DNA of 64,000 nucleotides, taken from the NCBI RefSeq assembly GCF_904846075.1, contig NZ_CAJGZH010000001.1, positions 1 to 64,000 on the forward strand, given 5' to 3'. This document shows positions 34,770-43,141 of this stretch, piece by piece (the stretch's first letter is position 1; the number at the start of each line of letters is the position of its first letter). The translations under genes were made by a program, and so were the position numbers. The DNA comes from Psychrobacter glacincola (GTDB lineage Bacteria > Pseudomonadota > Gammaproteobacteria > Pseudomonadales > Moraxellaceae). The notes under the pieces are model-generated. The model did no database searches. It had not been told where the DNA came from and was given only the letters and a program-made list of their open reading frames with translations.

Positions 34770-35317
34770 TATCCCTGGTTAATATGTCGGTAAAACGCAG
34801 CTGGTAAAATTTGAATAACTTTTGGTGTATATTGAATCGTTTACAGGCAGCGCAATTTAGACGGAACATACCCACTTATAAGAAACATGCTATAAGAAAC
34901 ACGACTAATTATAAATGATTGACTGTTATAGTACTGGCAGACCTAGTATCGCTGCTGATTGTAGTGACAGCTAATGGCAAGCGCTGCTATGCTGCTATGC
35001 TGCTATGCTGCTATGCTGCTATGCTGCTATGCTGCTATCTTGTCATAGCTGGTAAGCTTAGCGTATAAAGTTTTTATTTTTATTGATTATCTTCGTTCAT
35101 CGCCTGTAAAGCAATAGCGTTTAGCATAGCAAAAAGTGTTTGTACGTACACTAACCCCGTGTTGGGGTTGTGTATATCGTCCATCAGTGATAAAAATTGA
35201 TTGATACTACTGAAATAAAAGATAGCTCATAACGGCGTTTTTTGCTATGGTAATTCTTTAGCGATAGGCATTTTTTGCTACGCCCCTTTTCTTATTCTCA
35301 CTACTATTGCCCTTATT
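34770..35317. other. 548-base intergenic region upstream of argA
   Basis: Divergent region between the secreted hypothetical and argA. Its main feature is the seven-copy 8-base array at 34983-35038. No gene, no clear promoter and no ARG-box match picked out by eye. Confidence 0.5.
34983..35038. repeat. 8-base tandem repeat (GCTGCTAT) x7
   Basis: Seven perfect copies with no interruptions, 280 bases before argA and 214 bases before the divergent gene. An 8-base unit is not a multiple of three and is not in a coding frame. Gain or loss of units would change promoter spacing by 8 bases each. Confidence 0.97.
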
Positions 35318-36640
35318 ATGACTACTAGCGCCATGCCCCAAATCAACCCTGAATACGTCCATTGGTTCCGTAACTCTGCCCCCTACATCAATACCCATCG
35401 CGGCAAAACGTTCGTGATTATGTTTGGTGGTGAGGCGGTCAATCATCCAAATTTCAGCACCCTTATTCATGATTTTGCGCTACTGCATAGCTTAGGTATC
35501 AAGCTGGTATTGGTACATGGAGCGCGACCGCAAATCGAAAAGAACTTAAAAGATGCTGACATTACCTCCCCACTGCATCAAGACATTCGAATTACACCGC
35601 GCGTGGCGATGCCTGCTATTTTACAAGCGGTAGGCGCTATTCGCCTACAACTCGAAGCGCAGCTGTCGATGGGACTGGCCAATTCACCTATGTATGGTTC
35701 ACGCATCGATGCCATTTCAGGCAATTTTGTGACCGCACGTCCTTACGGTATTCGTGATGGTATCGATTACCAAATGACTGGCGAAGTGCGCTCTATCGAT
35801 GTTGAGGCCATCAAAAACAACCTGCTACACGACCATATTGTGATTTTAGGCTCAATGGGTTATTCAGCAACTGGTGAAGTCTTTAATTTGCTAGCTGAAG
35901 ACGTGGCGCTCAGTGCAGCCGTGGCACTGGGTGCTGATAAGCTTATCTTCTTGGGTGAAGAAGCAGGCATCAATGACGATGATCGCTTACTAAGAGAGAT
36001 GATTCCTAATGAAGTCGACCGCTTCTTACGTGATCGTGATTTAAATTGCGAGATCAATTATTTCTTAAATTGCGCCAGTTTGGCTTGCCGCCAAGGCGTC
36101 CATCGCACCCATATTATCTCGTATGCCAAAGACGGTGCCTTATTAGAAGAGCTATTCACTCGTGATGGCTCTGGCACTCTTATCAGCCACGACCCTTACG
36201 AAGAGATTCGTCGTGCCAATATTGACGATGTGGTCGGACTGATTGAGCTATTATCACCGCTAGAAGAGCAAGGCATATTAGTCAGCCGCTCACGCGAACG
36301 CTTAGAGCAAGAGATTGATAATTATAGTGTCATCGAGCGTGATGGTATGATTTTGGGCTGCGCGGCGCTATATCCATTGGATACAGAATCAGCAGAAGTT
36401 GCCTGTGTCGCCGTACATCCCGATTATCGTAGCGGTAGTCGCGGTGCTGACTTACTGGCATTCTTAGAGCAACAAGCGCGCAGTCATGGTCTGCACAAGT
36501 TGTTTGTATTAACAACACGGACGGCACATTGGTTCGTTGAGCAAGGCTTCGCCGAAGTCGAGGCCAGCGCGCTACCTGCATCGCGTCAAGAAAAATACCA
36601 TAATGGTCGTAATTCTAAAGTCTTTCAAAAAACTCTTTAG
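35318..36640 (+). CDS. argA: N-acetylglutamate synthase ArgA (kinase-like plus GNAT domains)
   Basis: First enzyme of arginine synthesis, acetylating glutamate with acetyl-CoA. 440 residues, usual length. The N-terminal half is an amino-acid-kinase fold that binds arginine for feedback control: GKTFVIMFGGEAVNHPNF at 29-46, VLVHGARPQIEKNL and EVFNLLAEDVA. The last 140 residues are a GNAT acetyltransferase (GCAALYPLD, VAVHPDYRSGSRG, FVEQGFAEV). A second ATG five codons in is possible. A terminator follows directly. Confidence 0.96.
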   Translation: MTTSAMPQINPEYVHWFRNSAPYINTHRGKTFVIMFGGEAVNHPNFSTLIHDFALLHSLGIKLVLVHGARPQIEKNLKDADITSPLHQDIRITPRVAMPAILQAVGAIRLQLEAQLSMGLANSPMYGSRIDAISGNFVTARPYGIRDGIDYQMTGEVRSIDVEAIKNNLLHDHIVILGSMGYSATGEVFNLLAEDVALSAAVALGADKLIFLGEEAGINDDDRLLREMIPNEVDRFLRDRDLNCEINYFLNCASLACRQGVHRTHIISYAKDGALLEELFTRDGSGTLISHDPYEEIRRANIDDVVGLIELLSPLEEQGILVSRSRERLEQEIDNYSVIERDGMILGCAALYPLDTESAEVACVAVHPDYRSGSRGADLLAFLEQQARSHGLHKLFVLTTRTAHWFVEQGFAEVEASALPASRQEKYHNGRNSKVFQKTL

Positions 36641-36660
36641 ATACTTAAATTCTAGTTATA

Positions 36661-36693
36661 AAAAAGCCCTCATAATATTATGAGGGCTTTTTT
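36661..36693. terminator. Bidirectional terminator between argA and the FKBP gene
   Basis: Perfect 14-base stem AAAAAGCCCTCATA / TATGAGGGCTTTTT with a four-base loop. T-runs on both strands. Confidence 0.95.
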
Positions 36694-36738
36694 ATGATTT
36701 TATTTTTTAACACTGTTCACTAGGGTGTGTACTAAGTA

Positions 36739-37470
36739 TTATTTTACTTTTAACAGCTCAACCGTAAAGATAAGCGTGCTGTTAGGCTCAATACCTGCGT
36801 TACCCGCTTCGCCATAAGCAATATCTGATGGGATATAAAACTCGTATTTGCCGCCCTCTTTCATCAGCTGTAGACCTTCTGTCCAGCCAGCGATAACTTG
36901 GTTCAACGGAAACTCAATTGGCTCACCGCGCTCATAAGAGCTATCAAATACCGTACCATCGATTAACTTACCTTCGTAGTTCACTTCAACCACGTCAGTC
37001 GCTTTTGGTGATTTACCCGTACCTGCGGTGATAACTTTGTACTGTAAGCCAGAAGCCGTTTCTTTGACGCCTTCTTTTTTAGCGTTTTCTGCTAAGAATG
37101 CAGCGCCTTTGGTTTTGTTTTCTCCAGCTTTTGTTTCCATGTCTTTAACGAACTTTTCTTCTTGCTCTTTTTGATAAGTCGTCAACACTTCCTGCATTTG
37201 TTCTTGAGTCAATGCTGATTCATTGCCTTCATAACCATCACGGAAGCCTTTTTCAAAGGTATCAAGATTCAGGTCACCGACCGTTTCTTTGTTACCTTCA
37301 GCCATCATGAAGCCTAAGCTATAACCTACTTTTTCATTTGCTGAGCTTTGCTCGGTGATTGAAACGCTTTTAGCAGCTGTCTCTTGGTTACCGTTATTTG
37401 TGCTACAGCCTGTTACCAACAACATAGCACTAGCAAGTGCACCAACGCTTAAAGTAGTGATTTTTTTCAT
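36739..37470 (-). CDS. FKBP-type peptidyl-prolyl isomerase, lipoprotein (FkpA/Mip-like)
   Basis: 243 residues. Lipobox LLVTGC places acylation at Cys22. An N-terminal dimerisation helix region follows (SSANEKVGYSLGFMMAEGNK, then a long charged helix to about 130), as in FkpA and Mip. The C-terminal FKBP domain has VVEVNYEGKLIDGTVFDSSY, EFPLNQVIAGWTEGLQLM and YGEAGNAGIEPNSTLIF. It helps fold envelope proteins in the periplasm. Sharing a terminator with argA; its own promoter is in the long upstream gap. Confidence 0.93.
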   Translation of the reverse strand: MKKITTLSVGALASAMLLVTGCSTNNGNQETAAKSVSITEQSSANEKVGYSLGFMMAEGNKETVGDLNLDTFEKGFRDGYEGNESALTQEQMQEVLTTYQKEQEEKFVKDMETKAGENKTKGAAFLAENAKKEGVKETASGLQYKVITAGTGKSPKATDVVEVNYEGKLIDGTVFDSSYERGEPIEFPLNQVIAGWTEGLQLMKEGGKYEFYIPSDIAYGEAGNAGIEPNSTLIFTVELLKVK

Positions 37471-37944
37471 AAAGTACTCTCAAATTGTAAGGATAGTGGC
37501 GAGATGTCACATGTTCCTATAATAACAAATCTTAGTTTTAGGAACCATGTTTGCCGTCAAATTATCGGGCGAATGTACAGTCTATGTTAATATTTCTCAT
37601 CATAATAACAAGTTATCACACAAATACAGTAACACGTTAAGCTTTCTATCTTTAAATCCACTAATACATCAGCTAAGCTAAATGAGTTAAGGTGATAAGT
37701 AACCGAGTGTACGTCTTTATCATGGATGATTAACATTGGCAGTAAGGTAATTAACACGAGGGAAACCAACGTTTTTTGATAAGGTTTTTTGATAAGGTTA
37801 TCTACTCAAAAATTATAATATCACCGCATAACTTACTTTAAAAATACTATTAATTATAACCATCTATGTATTGGTTTCGCTCAACAATAGCTGTACTGAT
37901 GATATTGTTGAGTGGCTTTCGTACGATGATTAAAGGAGGATAAG
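37471..37944. other. 474-base divergent intergenic region
   Basis: Between the FKBP lipoprotein and the channel-like gene. AT-rich, no convincing gene. Contains the inverted repeat at 37880-37912 near the channel gene and a tandem TTTTTTGATAAGG pair at about 37772-37797. Confidence 0.5.
37880..37912 (+). promoter_or_regulatory. Inverted repeat CTCAACAAT-N15-ATTGTTGAG
   Basis: Perfect nine-base arms ending 32 bases before the start codon at 37945. It could be an operator or a leader hairpin of the channel-like gene. No T-run follows, so not a terminator. Confidence 0.45.
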
Positions 37945-39657
37945 ATGAATCCAATGTACACATCTTTTAACGGTTATCTTGGTGGGCCGATTGGCTCTAT
38001 TATTGGTGCTATTTTAATATTTATTATTGGTTGGCCAGTGGCACTGGGTATCGCGGCACTGGTTCGTAATGTATTATCTAGAGTCAATCTGAACCAACGC
38101 ATGAACTCTTCAACGGGTAAGACCTACGATTTAGAAGGTATTATCTCTAAGATTGTATTTTGGTTCATCTTTATCATCGCGATTTCTGGGGCGCTGAATC
38201 AATTGAATTTGAACTCAATCTCGACACCGTTTGCAAATATGGTCAATCAAGTCCTAGCCTTTATCCCTAATCTTATCGGCGCTATCGCTGTGGGTATTAT
38301 TGGTTGGGTCTTGGCTACTGTTGCACGCACAGCTATCAACGCGGCATTGGCGAAAACGTCAATGGATGAGCGTTTAAGTGCTCAGGCAGGTGTAAAACCG
38401 ATGAGCAGCACGATTGCCGATATGGTTTATTGGTTCATCTTGTTGGTTGTTTTGACGATGGTATTGGGTAAATTAGAGCTTGATGGTTTGTTTGCTCCAT
38501 TGACTAACATGGTTGATAAAATCTTTAGCTTTATCCCTAACATCCTCATTGCAGGTGTCGTCTTTGTCGTCGGTTATATCATTGCCAAAGTGGTACGCGG
38601 CATTGTGACCAACCTTGTGTCTACTTTTAATGTTCAAGAACTGGCTACAAAAGCAGGTTTAAGCGAAAAAAACAGCTTGCCTAATATCGCTGGTTCATTG
38701 GCATTTTTAGTAGTGATCATTCCAACTATTATTGCTGCATTAAATGCATTAAAAATTGAAGTGATTGCTCGTCCTGCGACAAACATGCTGAACAAAATCA
38801 TGGAAGCATTGCCAAATATTTTTATGGCGGTTGCGATTTTAGTCGTGACCTTCTATGTGGTACGTATGGTTGCCAATATCATCAAAGGGTTGATCGAAAA
38901 CACTGAGATTAACCAATTGCCTGCGAAAGTTGGTTTACAAGAAACGATGGGCGACAAGAGAGTCTCTGACCTTGTTGGTTATGCGATTATCTTCTTTGCA
39001 ATGTTATTTGCCTCAATTGCCGCCGCTGACTTACTAGGTTTTGAGCCTATCTCAGCCATTATCGCCATGTTTATTGCGTTTGGTGCCAACATTATCTTGG
39101 GCGCAATTATCCTATTTATTGGCTTCTGGCTTGCCAATATCATTGCAGGTGTCGTTGAGCGTTCTGAGCAAGGCTCACAATTCTTAGCAAACATCGTCCG
39201 TGTACTAATCATGGGTTTAGTACTTGCCATGGGTCTAAAAGCGATGGGTATTGCTGATTCTATCGTTAACCTAGCCTTTGGTCTAACACTAGGTGCCGTA
39301 GCAGTAGCCTTTGCCCTTTCATTTGGTCTTGGTGGTCAAGAAGCCGCTGCCCGTTTCCTACGTAAAATGCAGGATAAAATGGACAAAGAACGTGAAGAAG
39401 CTAAAGCGAAATCTGCTCTTCATACTCGCTCAAGTACACAAGAAAAAGTTGCTGACTCAGTTCGAGAGAACACTCCTGCTGCTTCAGGTACAATGACTAG
39501 TGACTTCCCTACTAGCACTGTCGATACCAACAATCTTAGTACGGGTCATGTAGATATCACTCATGTTGAAACAAGTGATGACGATATCGACACTGGTTCA
39601 AATCTAGCGCCAAGTAATAAAGGCTTTACTGATATTGATAATAACGACTTAAAATAA
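37945..39657 (+). CDS. Mechanosensitive-channel-like protein with repeated conserved TM helices (CmpX-like)
   Basis: 570 residues, about 11-12 hydrophobic segments. The protein contains at least four copies of a unit of the form N(M/I)...L.FIPN(L/I)...(V/I)GxIIAxVxR, e.g. VNQVLAFIPNLIGAIAVGII, VDKIFSFIPNILIAGVVFVV and LNKIMEALPNIFMAVAILVV. This is the conserved TM helix repeat of CmpX and related MscS-superfamily proteins. The end of the last membrane part, AVAFALSFGLGGQEAAARF, resembles MscS TM3. About 100 polar, probably disordered residues follow. Strong AGGAGG ribosome site. Role in envelope stress is inferred from the family. Confidence 0.85.
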   Translation: MNPMYTSFNGYLGGPIGSIIGAILIFIIGWPVALGIAALVRNVLSRVNLNQRMNSSTGKTYDLEGIISKIVFWFIFIIAISGALNQLNLNSISTPFANMVNQVLAFIPNLIGAIAVGIIGWVLATVARTAINAALAKTSMDERLSAQAGVKPMSSTIADMVYWFILLVVLTMVLGKLELDGLFAPLTNMVDKIFSFIPNILIAGVVFVVGYIIAKVVRGIVTNLVSTFNVQELATKAGLSEKNSLPNIAGSLAFLVVIIPTIIAALNALKIEVIARPATNMLNKIMEALPNIFMAVAILVVTFYVVRMVANIIKGLIENTEINQLPAKVGLQETMGDKRVSDLVGYAIIFFAMLFASIAAADLLGFEPISAIIAMFIAFGANIILGAIILFIGFWLANIIAGVVERSEQGSQFLANIVRVLIMGLVLAMGLKAMGIADSIVNLAFGLTLGAVAVAFALSFGLGGQEAAARFLRKMQDKMDKEREEAKAKSALHTRSSTQEKVADSVRENTPAASGTMTSDFPTSTVDTNNLSTGHVDITHVETSDDDIDTGSNLAPSNKGFTDIDNNDLK

Positions 39658-39683
39658 GTCATCATTAACGATATATTTTGAAT

Positions 39684-39713
39684 AAAAAAGACAGCCTAGG
39701 CTGTCTTTTTTTA
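39684..39713. terminator. Terminator after the channel-like gene
   Basis: Perfect palindrome AAAAAGACAGCC / GGCTGTCTTTTT with almost no loop beyond TA. T-runs on both strands. Confidence 0.9.
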
Positions 39714-39840
39714 TGGCGTAAATTTAGTTTCTACAAAAATATCGCTACAAAACATCGCTACAAAATCATACTCAGGACTTGGTCTTCCGTGCAGGTATAT
39801 TCAAATTTAATTGCATTCGCACTGACTCATTGTTACTTGC

Positions 39841-41187
39841 TCATAAGTTATTTTTCGTTTGCTTTTTATGCTGTTGGTTTAAGCGCTGTAGTTGCTTGGT
39901 CAGCTGCCGCTCACGCTGGGTCATCGGATCAACCGGTTGAATCCATAAATCGATATCAATAAAGGTGTCATTAGACTCGTCAATAAAATCAATGCCCAAC
40001 ACAATTACATGATGCAGCTCGGTTATTGGCAGGCGGCTCGCAACATCCTGTGCAATCTTTGCTAAGTTTGGCTGAATAGCCTGTTTACTGTGCTGGCTCT
40101 CAACATCTTGTCCATAGAAGATCAATACATAATGCCGTCCCAAGCTCTCATAAGAGTGCTGATGGACGACATAACCTTCTTTTTGCAGACCATGTGCTTG
40201 TTTAGGATGTCGATATAGAGTTCGAACCAGCTCATGGCGCGAAAATAAAGACTCGTCCAATAACTGCTGTTGCCAATAACAGCGTTTTATTCCTAGTGTC
40301 TCTTTATCAGCATTGTCTAGTACCTCTTCATCGAGCATCTCTATCATTTGGGTGCTTAGCTGCGACCACAGAGCTGCCGCTTGCGCCATATGCTGATGAT
40401 ACATCTGCGCAGTCGTGCTTTTGTTTTTGTAGGCAAGTGTCATAGCGACTAATGCAGGATTGGGCTCATCTTGCACCTCGTACTTGATGAGTGCATTATC
40501 TACTGCGATAGCGTCCCTAAATAAAGTAGGGCTATGTAAAAACTGAGTGACTAGATCTGCTTCTGATTCAAAGCTAATGACATGATTACTGGCTGAATAC
40601 TGTAATTGCCCTAAACGATAATGCAAAAATCGCCATAACTCGCATGGTGCTTGTAGGCTTGCTAATATCGCCTGCCAATCATGCCAGCTAAAAACTTGTA
40701 GCTGCTGCATACTGTCGCTCATATCCACAACCAAATCTTCCATAAAATAGCGGACACCAAAACCATGAGTGAGCCGTTTTAGGGATTGTCGTTGCTGGTT
40801 ATTTATCTTAATTTTATTGATTTCTTCAGCTTTATCGGTGCGCTGAATATCAAAAACTAAAACATTATGGCTCATGTTGTCGTTATTTTTATGCTGAGTA
40901 AGATATGTCTTGTGCCATATGAGCGCGGCCTTTACTACCGCCATACGCGCAGCTTTAATATCGACCAGACTACTTTTAGCAGGCAAATACAATATGAGCT
41001 CAAGTAATGATAGGTTACCCAGTGGCAATTGATAGTGATATTGCTGAGCACGGTAACACGCGTCATATTTATGCTCAAGATGCTGCATATTGGTCAAAGC
41101 AATATCTACAGCATCTTTCTGCAAATAGCAGGTCAACTCATTAACAAGACAGTCATTATCAGATAGGGTAATAGATGAGTCAGACAC
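39841..41187 (-). CDS. Hypothetical protein, 448 residues, no family recognised
   Basis: A long single ORF with normal composition for this genome, so very likely real. It is soluble (no membrane segment or signal peptide), rich in Leu, Gln and His. Possible landmarks: LPLGNLSLLELILYLPAKSS near 54-73, GFGVRYFMEDLVVDMSDSMQ near 142-161 and TELHHVIVLGIDFIDESNDTF near 395-415. The C-terminus is basic (QLTKQLQRLNQQHKKQTKNN). I could not match it to adenylate cyclases, nucleotidyltransferases or replication proteins. It stands alone, convergent with the channel-like gene. Confidence 0.75.
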   Translation of the reverse strand: MSDSSITLSDNDCLVNELTCYLQKDAVDIALTNMQHLEHKYDACYRAQQYHYQLPLGNLSLLELILYLPAKSSLVDIKAARMAVVKAALIWHKTYLTQHKNNDNMSHNVLVFDIQRTDKAEEINKIKINNQQRQSLKRLTHGFGVRYFMEDLVVDMSDSMQQLQVFSWHDWQAILASLQAPCELWRFLHYRLGQLQYSASNHVISFESEADLVTQFLHSPTLFRDAIAVDNALIKYEVQDEPNPALVAMTLAYKNKSTTAQMYHQHMAQAAALWSQLSTQMIEMLDEEVLDNADKETLGIKRCYWQQQLLDESLFSRHELVRTLYRHPKQAHGLQKEGYVVHQHSYESLGRHYVLIFYGQDVESQHSKQAIQPNLAKIAQDVASRLPITELHHVIVLGIDFIDESNDTFIDIDLWIQPVDPMTQRERQLTKQLQRLNQQHKKQTKNNL

Positions 41188-41492
41188 AGTGTTAACCTTT
41201 TATTATCGAATGGACGCGTTGTATGGTAAGTTGCTATTGATGAGCATAACACTAGAGCATGTTGAATATTCGCAAATGTTTTCGCTATAACGACAGGCTA
41301 CCAACGAAAAACTTAACAAAATAAGCCTTATTAAATGCAGTCGCTTTCAGGGCAATGAGTTGTTATGATAATAGCAAAGTAGCATGATTTGCAGTCAAAC
41401 TTATCGCTTATGGGCTGCCTTTGATTACATTTTTTAGAGTCATTTATTAAAATTATTTAATGACCATTATATAATAAAAAGGATTGAACGTT
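41188..41492. other. 305-base divergent intergenic region
   Basis: Between the 448-residue orphan and the SDR gene. AT-rich; no gene, palindrome or clear promoter identified. The AAAAGGA ribosome site of the SDR gene lies at its right end. Confidence 0.5.
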
Positions 41493-42161
41493 ATGAAGCG
41501 CTTTAAAGAAAAAACTGTCATTATAACAGGTGCAGATTCTGATATTGGTCGTGCAACGGCGCTTAGATTTGCACAAGAAGGGGCGAATTGTATAATCGTT
41601 GGTATTAATAACGATATTTTAGAATACATCTACGAGGATCTGCCACAGGATCATACATGGATCAATACAGGTAACCACCTTACCGTAACCAGTGACATTA
41701 ATGATCTGACCCAAACGGCAAGATTAATAGAGCATGTACGCGACAAATATAAACATATTGATGTGATGGTCAATATAGATACTGCGGTCGGCATTCATCA
41801 GTCAGTTATTCCAGAACTGATAAAAACACAAGGCAATATCGTTAATGTGTCAACGCTAACGGAGATATCAGCAGACTGGAATATGAAGACCTATAAAGCT
41901 AGACAAAAGAATTTGACTGATGTTACAAAGAAGCTGGCATTAGAGAATATACCAAATAATGTACGTATTAATGCCGTATCTGCTGGATTGGTGGCAACAG
42001 ACATCAGCCCAAATCCATTTATTACCCACTCTCCACTAGGGAAGACAGCGACACCGTTTGATGTAACCGCCGCTGTGATGTTTTTAGCCAGTGATGATGC
42101 TGCCATTATTACTGGTATGAATTTACCTGTTGATGGCGGGGTGAGTACGTTTAATAGCTAA
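41493..42161 (+). CDS. SDR-family oxidoreductase with an atypical active site
   Basis: 222 residues from ATG 41493, which has AAAAGGA at a good distance; a TTG nine bases earlier is less likely. Rossmann start VIITGADSDIGRATALRF fits the TGxxxGIG cofactor loop loosely. The tail FLASDDAAIITGMNLPVDGG is typical of SDRs. The catalytic region is unusual: where active SDRs have Ser, then YxxxK, this reads NVSTLTEISADWNM and then YKARQK, so Lys is displaced by one and Gln takes its position. A Thr stands where Ser is usual. The NAG motif is also lost (MVNIDTA). It may be inactive, differently active, or a non-catalytic cofactor-binding protein. Confidence 0.8.
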   Translation: MKRFKEKTVIITGADSDIGRATALRFAQEGANCIIVGINNDILEYIYEDLPQDHTWINTGNHLTVTSDINDLTQTARLIEHVRDKYKHIDVMVNIDTAVGIHQSVIPELIKTQGNIVNVSTLTEISADWNMKTYKARQKNLTDVTKKLALENIPNNVRINAVSAGLVATDISPNPFITHSPLGKTATPFDVTAAVMFLASDDAAIITGMNLPVDGGVSTFNS

Positions 42162-42171
42162 CTCAATGCTT

Positions 42172-42195
42172 AGTTTTTTAGTTTTTTAGTTTTTT
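42172..42195. repeat. 8-base tandem repeat (AGTTTTTT) x3
   Basis: Three perfect copies just after the SDR stop codon. Short, low complexity. Confidence 0.85.
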
Positions 42196-42224
42196 AGCCA
42201 TTCTTAAAACTCATCACCGCAAAC

Positions 42225-42262
42225 AAAAGACCCCCTGACATTAATCTGTCAGGGGGTCTTAA
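42225..42262. terminator. Bidirectional terminator between the SDR and acyltransferase genes
   Basis: 13-base perfect GC-rich stem AGACCCCCTGACA / TGTCAGGGGGTCT with a six-base loop. T-rich on the plus side, A/T-rich on the other. Confidence 0.9.
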
Positions 42263-42296
42263 TATAATACAGATACTCATAACTCATTTAAAAACT

Positions 42297-43031
42297 TTAT
42301 TCAGCTGAATGACTGATATCTTGTAATGGTTGAGATAAGCGCTCAGGATGTCTTGGTATCACCCCTTTATACTGAGCATAAATTTTTGGTAAATCCGCTT
42401 CGATATCACCACTAGGATAGACCAACGACATAAAGCGTATTTCTTTGGTTTTGTAATCCATCGCTACCGGCAAAATAGGTACACCAGCGCCCACTGCTAA
42501 ATAATAAAAGCCTGATTTCCAATTTTCAGTATATTGACGAGTGCCTTCTGGTGCTAAACCCAAAAATAGTGGCTTACCTGTTTTGAACTTATCAATACTT
42601 GCTTGCAGCACTGAGCCTTTATCACTACGATCAATGGGAATCACCCCTATCCAGTTTAATAGCTGAGCAAATACGGGCACTTTAAATAACGTATGCTTAC
42701 CCATAATACTGATTTTTAAATCTAGGGCGAATAAACTTGGTATCGCATAAACCCCATCGATATTCGAAGTATGCGGCAGCGCTAAAACCACGGCTTGTGA
42801 AATATTTGGAATCTCTCCAACTGTACGCCAACCCGCAGCTTTTAGCATAGCTGAGGCAATCACTGGCGCAATTTTATTACCGCGTTTCGGAACTAAACTA
42901 CCCAGCTGCTTTCTACTAAGCTTGGGCAATATTTTAGAGTTTACAGACTGAGAAGCAGCAGCTTTTGAACGATTAAATAACTTTGATGTCATGACGGCAC
43001 CACATAATAAAAGATACCTACATAATAACAT
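42297..43031 (-). CDS. PlsC-like lysophospholipid acyltransferase
   Basis: 244 residues. The acyltransferase HxxxxD motif is HTSNID at 87-92. Block II is LLNWIGVIPIDRS near 124-136 and block III is LGLAPEGTRQ at 158-167. Transfers acyl chains to 1-acyl-glycerol-3-phosphate or related lipids at the membrane. It belongs to the short branch with a basic N-terminus. The first ATG has no clear ribosome site; an internal ATG at residue 14 (42992) is an alternative and would remove a hydrophobic MLLCRYLLLCG start. Single gene, flanked by terminators or hairpins. Confidence 0.85.
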   Translation of the reverse strand: MLLCRYLLLCGAVMTSKLFNRSKAAASQSVNSKILPKLSRKQLGSLVPKRGNKIAPVIASAMLKAAGWRTVGEIPNISQAVVLALPHTSNIDGVYAIPSLFALDLKISIMGKHTLFKVPVFAQLLNWIGVIPIDRSDKGSVLQASIDKFKTGKPLFLGLAPEGTRQYTENWKSGFYYLAVGAGVPILPVAMDYKTKEIRFMSLVYPSGDIEADLPKIYAQYKGVIPRHPERLSQPLQDISHSAE

Positions 43032-43116
43032 TAAGCTTATACAACTAAATTGAATTTTATAGGCTTTTATTGCTTGCCAGCTTACCGGTTTATAAACTTA
43101 TATAAATATATAGCTA

Positions 43117-43136
43117 TTGATGGACATATCCATCAA
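43117..43136 (-). terminator. Hairpin just after parE
   Basis: TTGATGGA-cata-TCCATCAA immediately beyond the parE stop at 43142. The T-tract is weak (CAATAGCTATATATTT on the minus strand), so it may instead protect the mRNA end. Confidence 0.5.
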
Positions 43137-43141
43137 GCCCA

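Noticed and set aside
39841-41187. Class I adenylate cyclase
   Set aside because: The typical GSTSS nucleotidyltransferase motif and the DxD carboxylates are missing.
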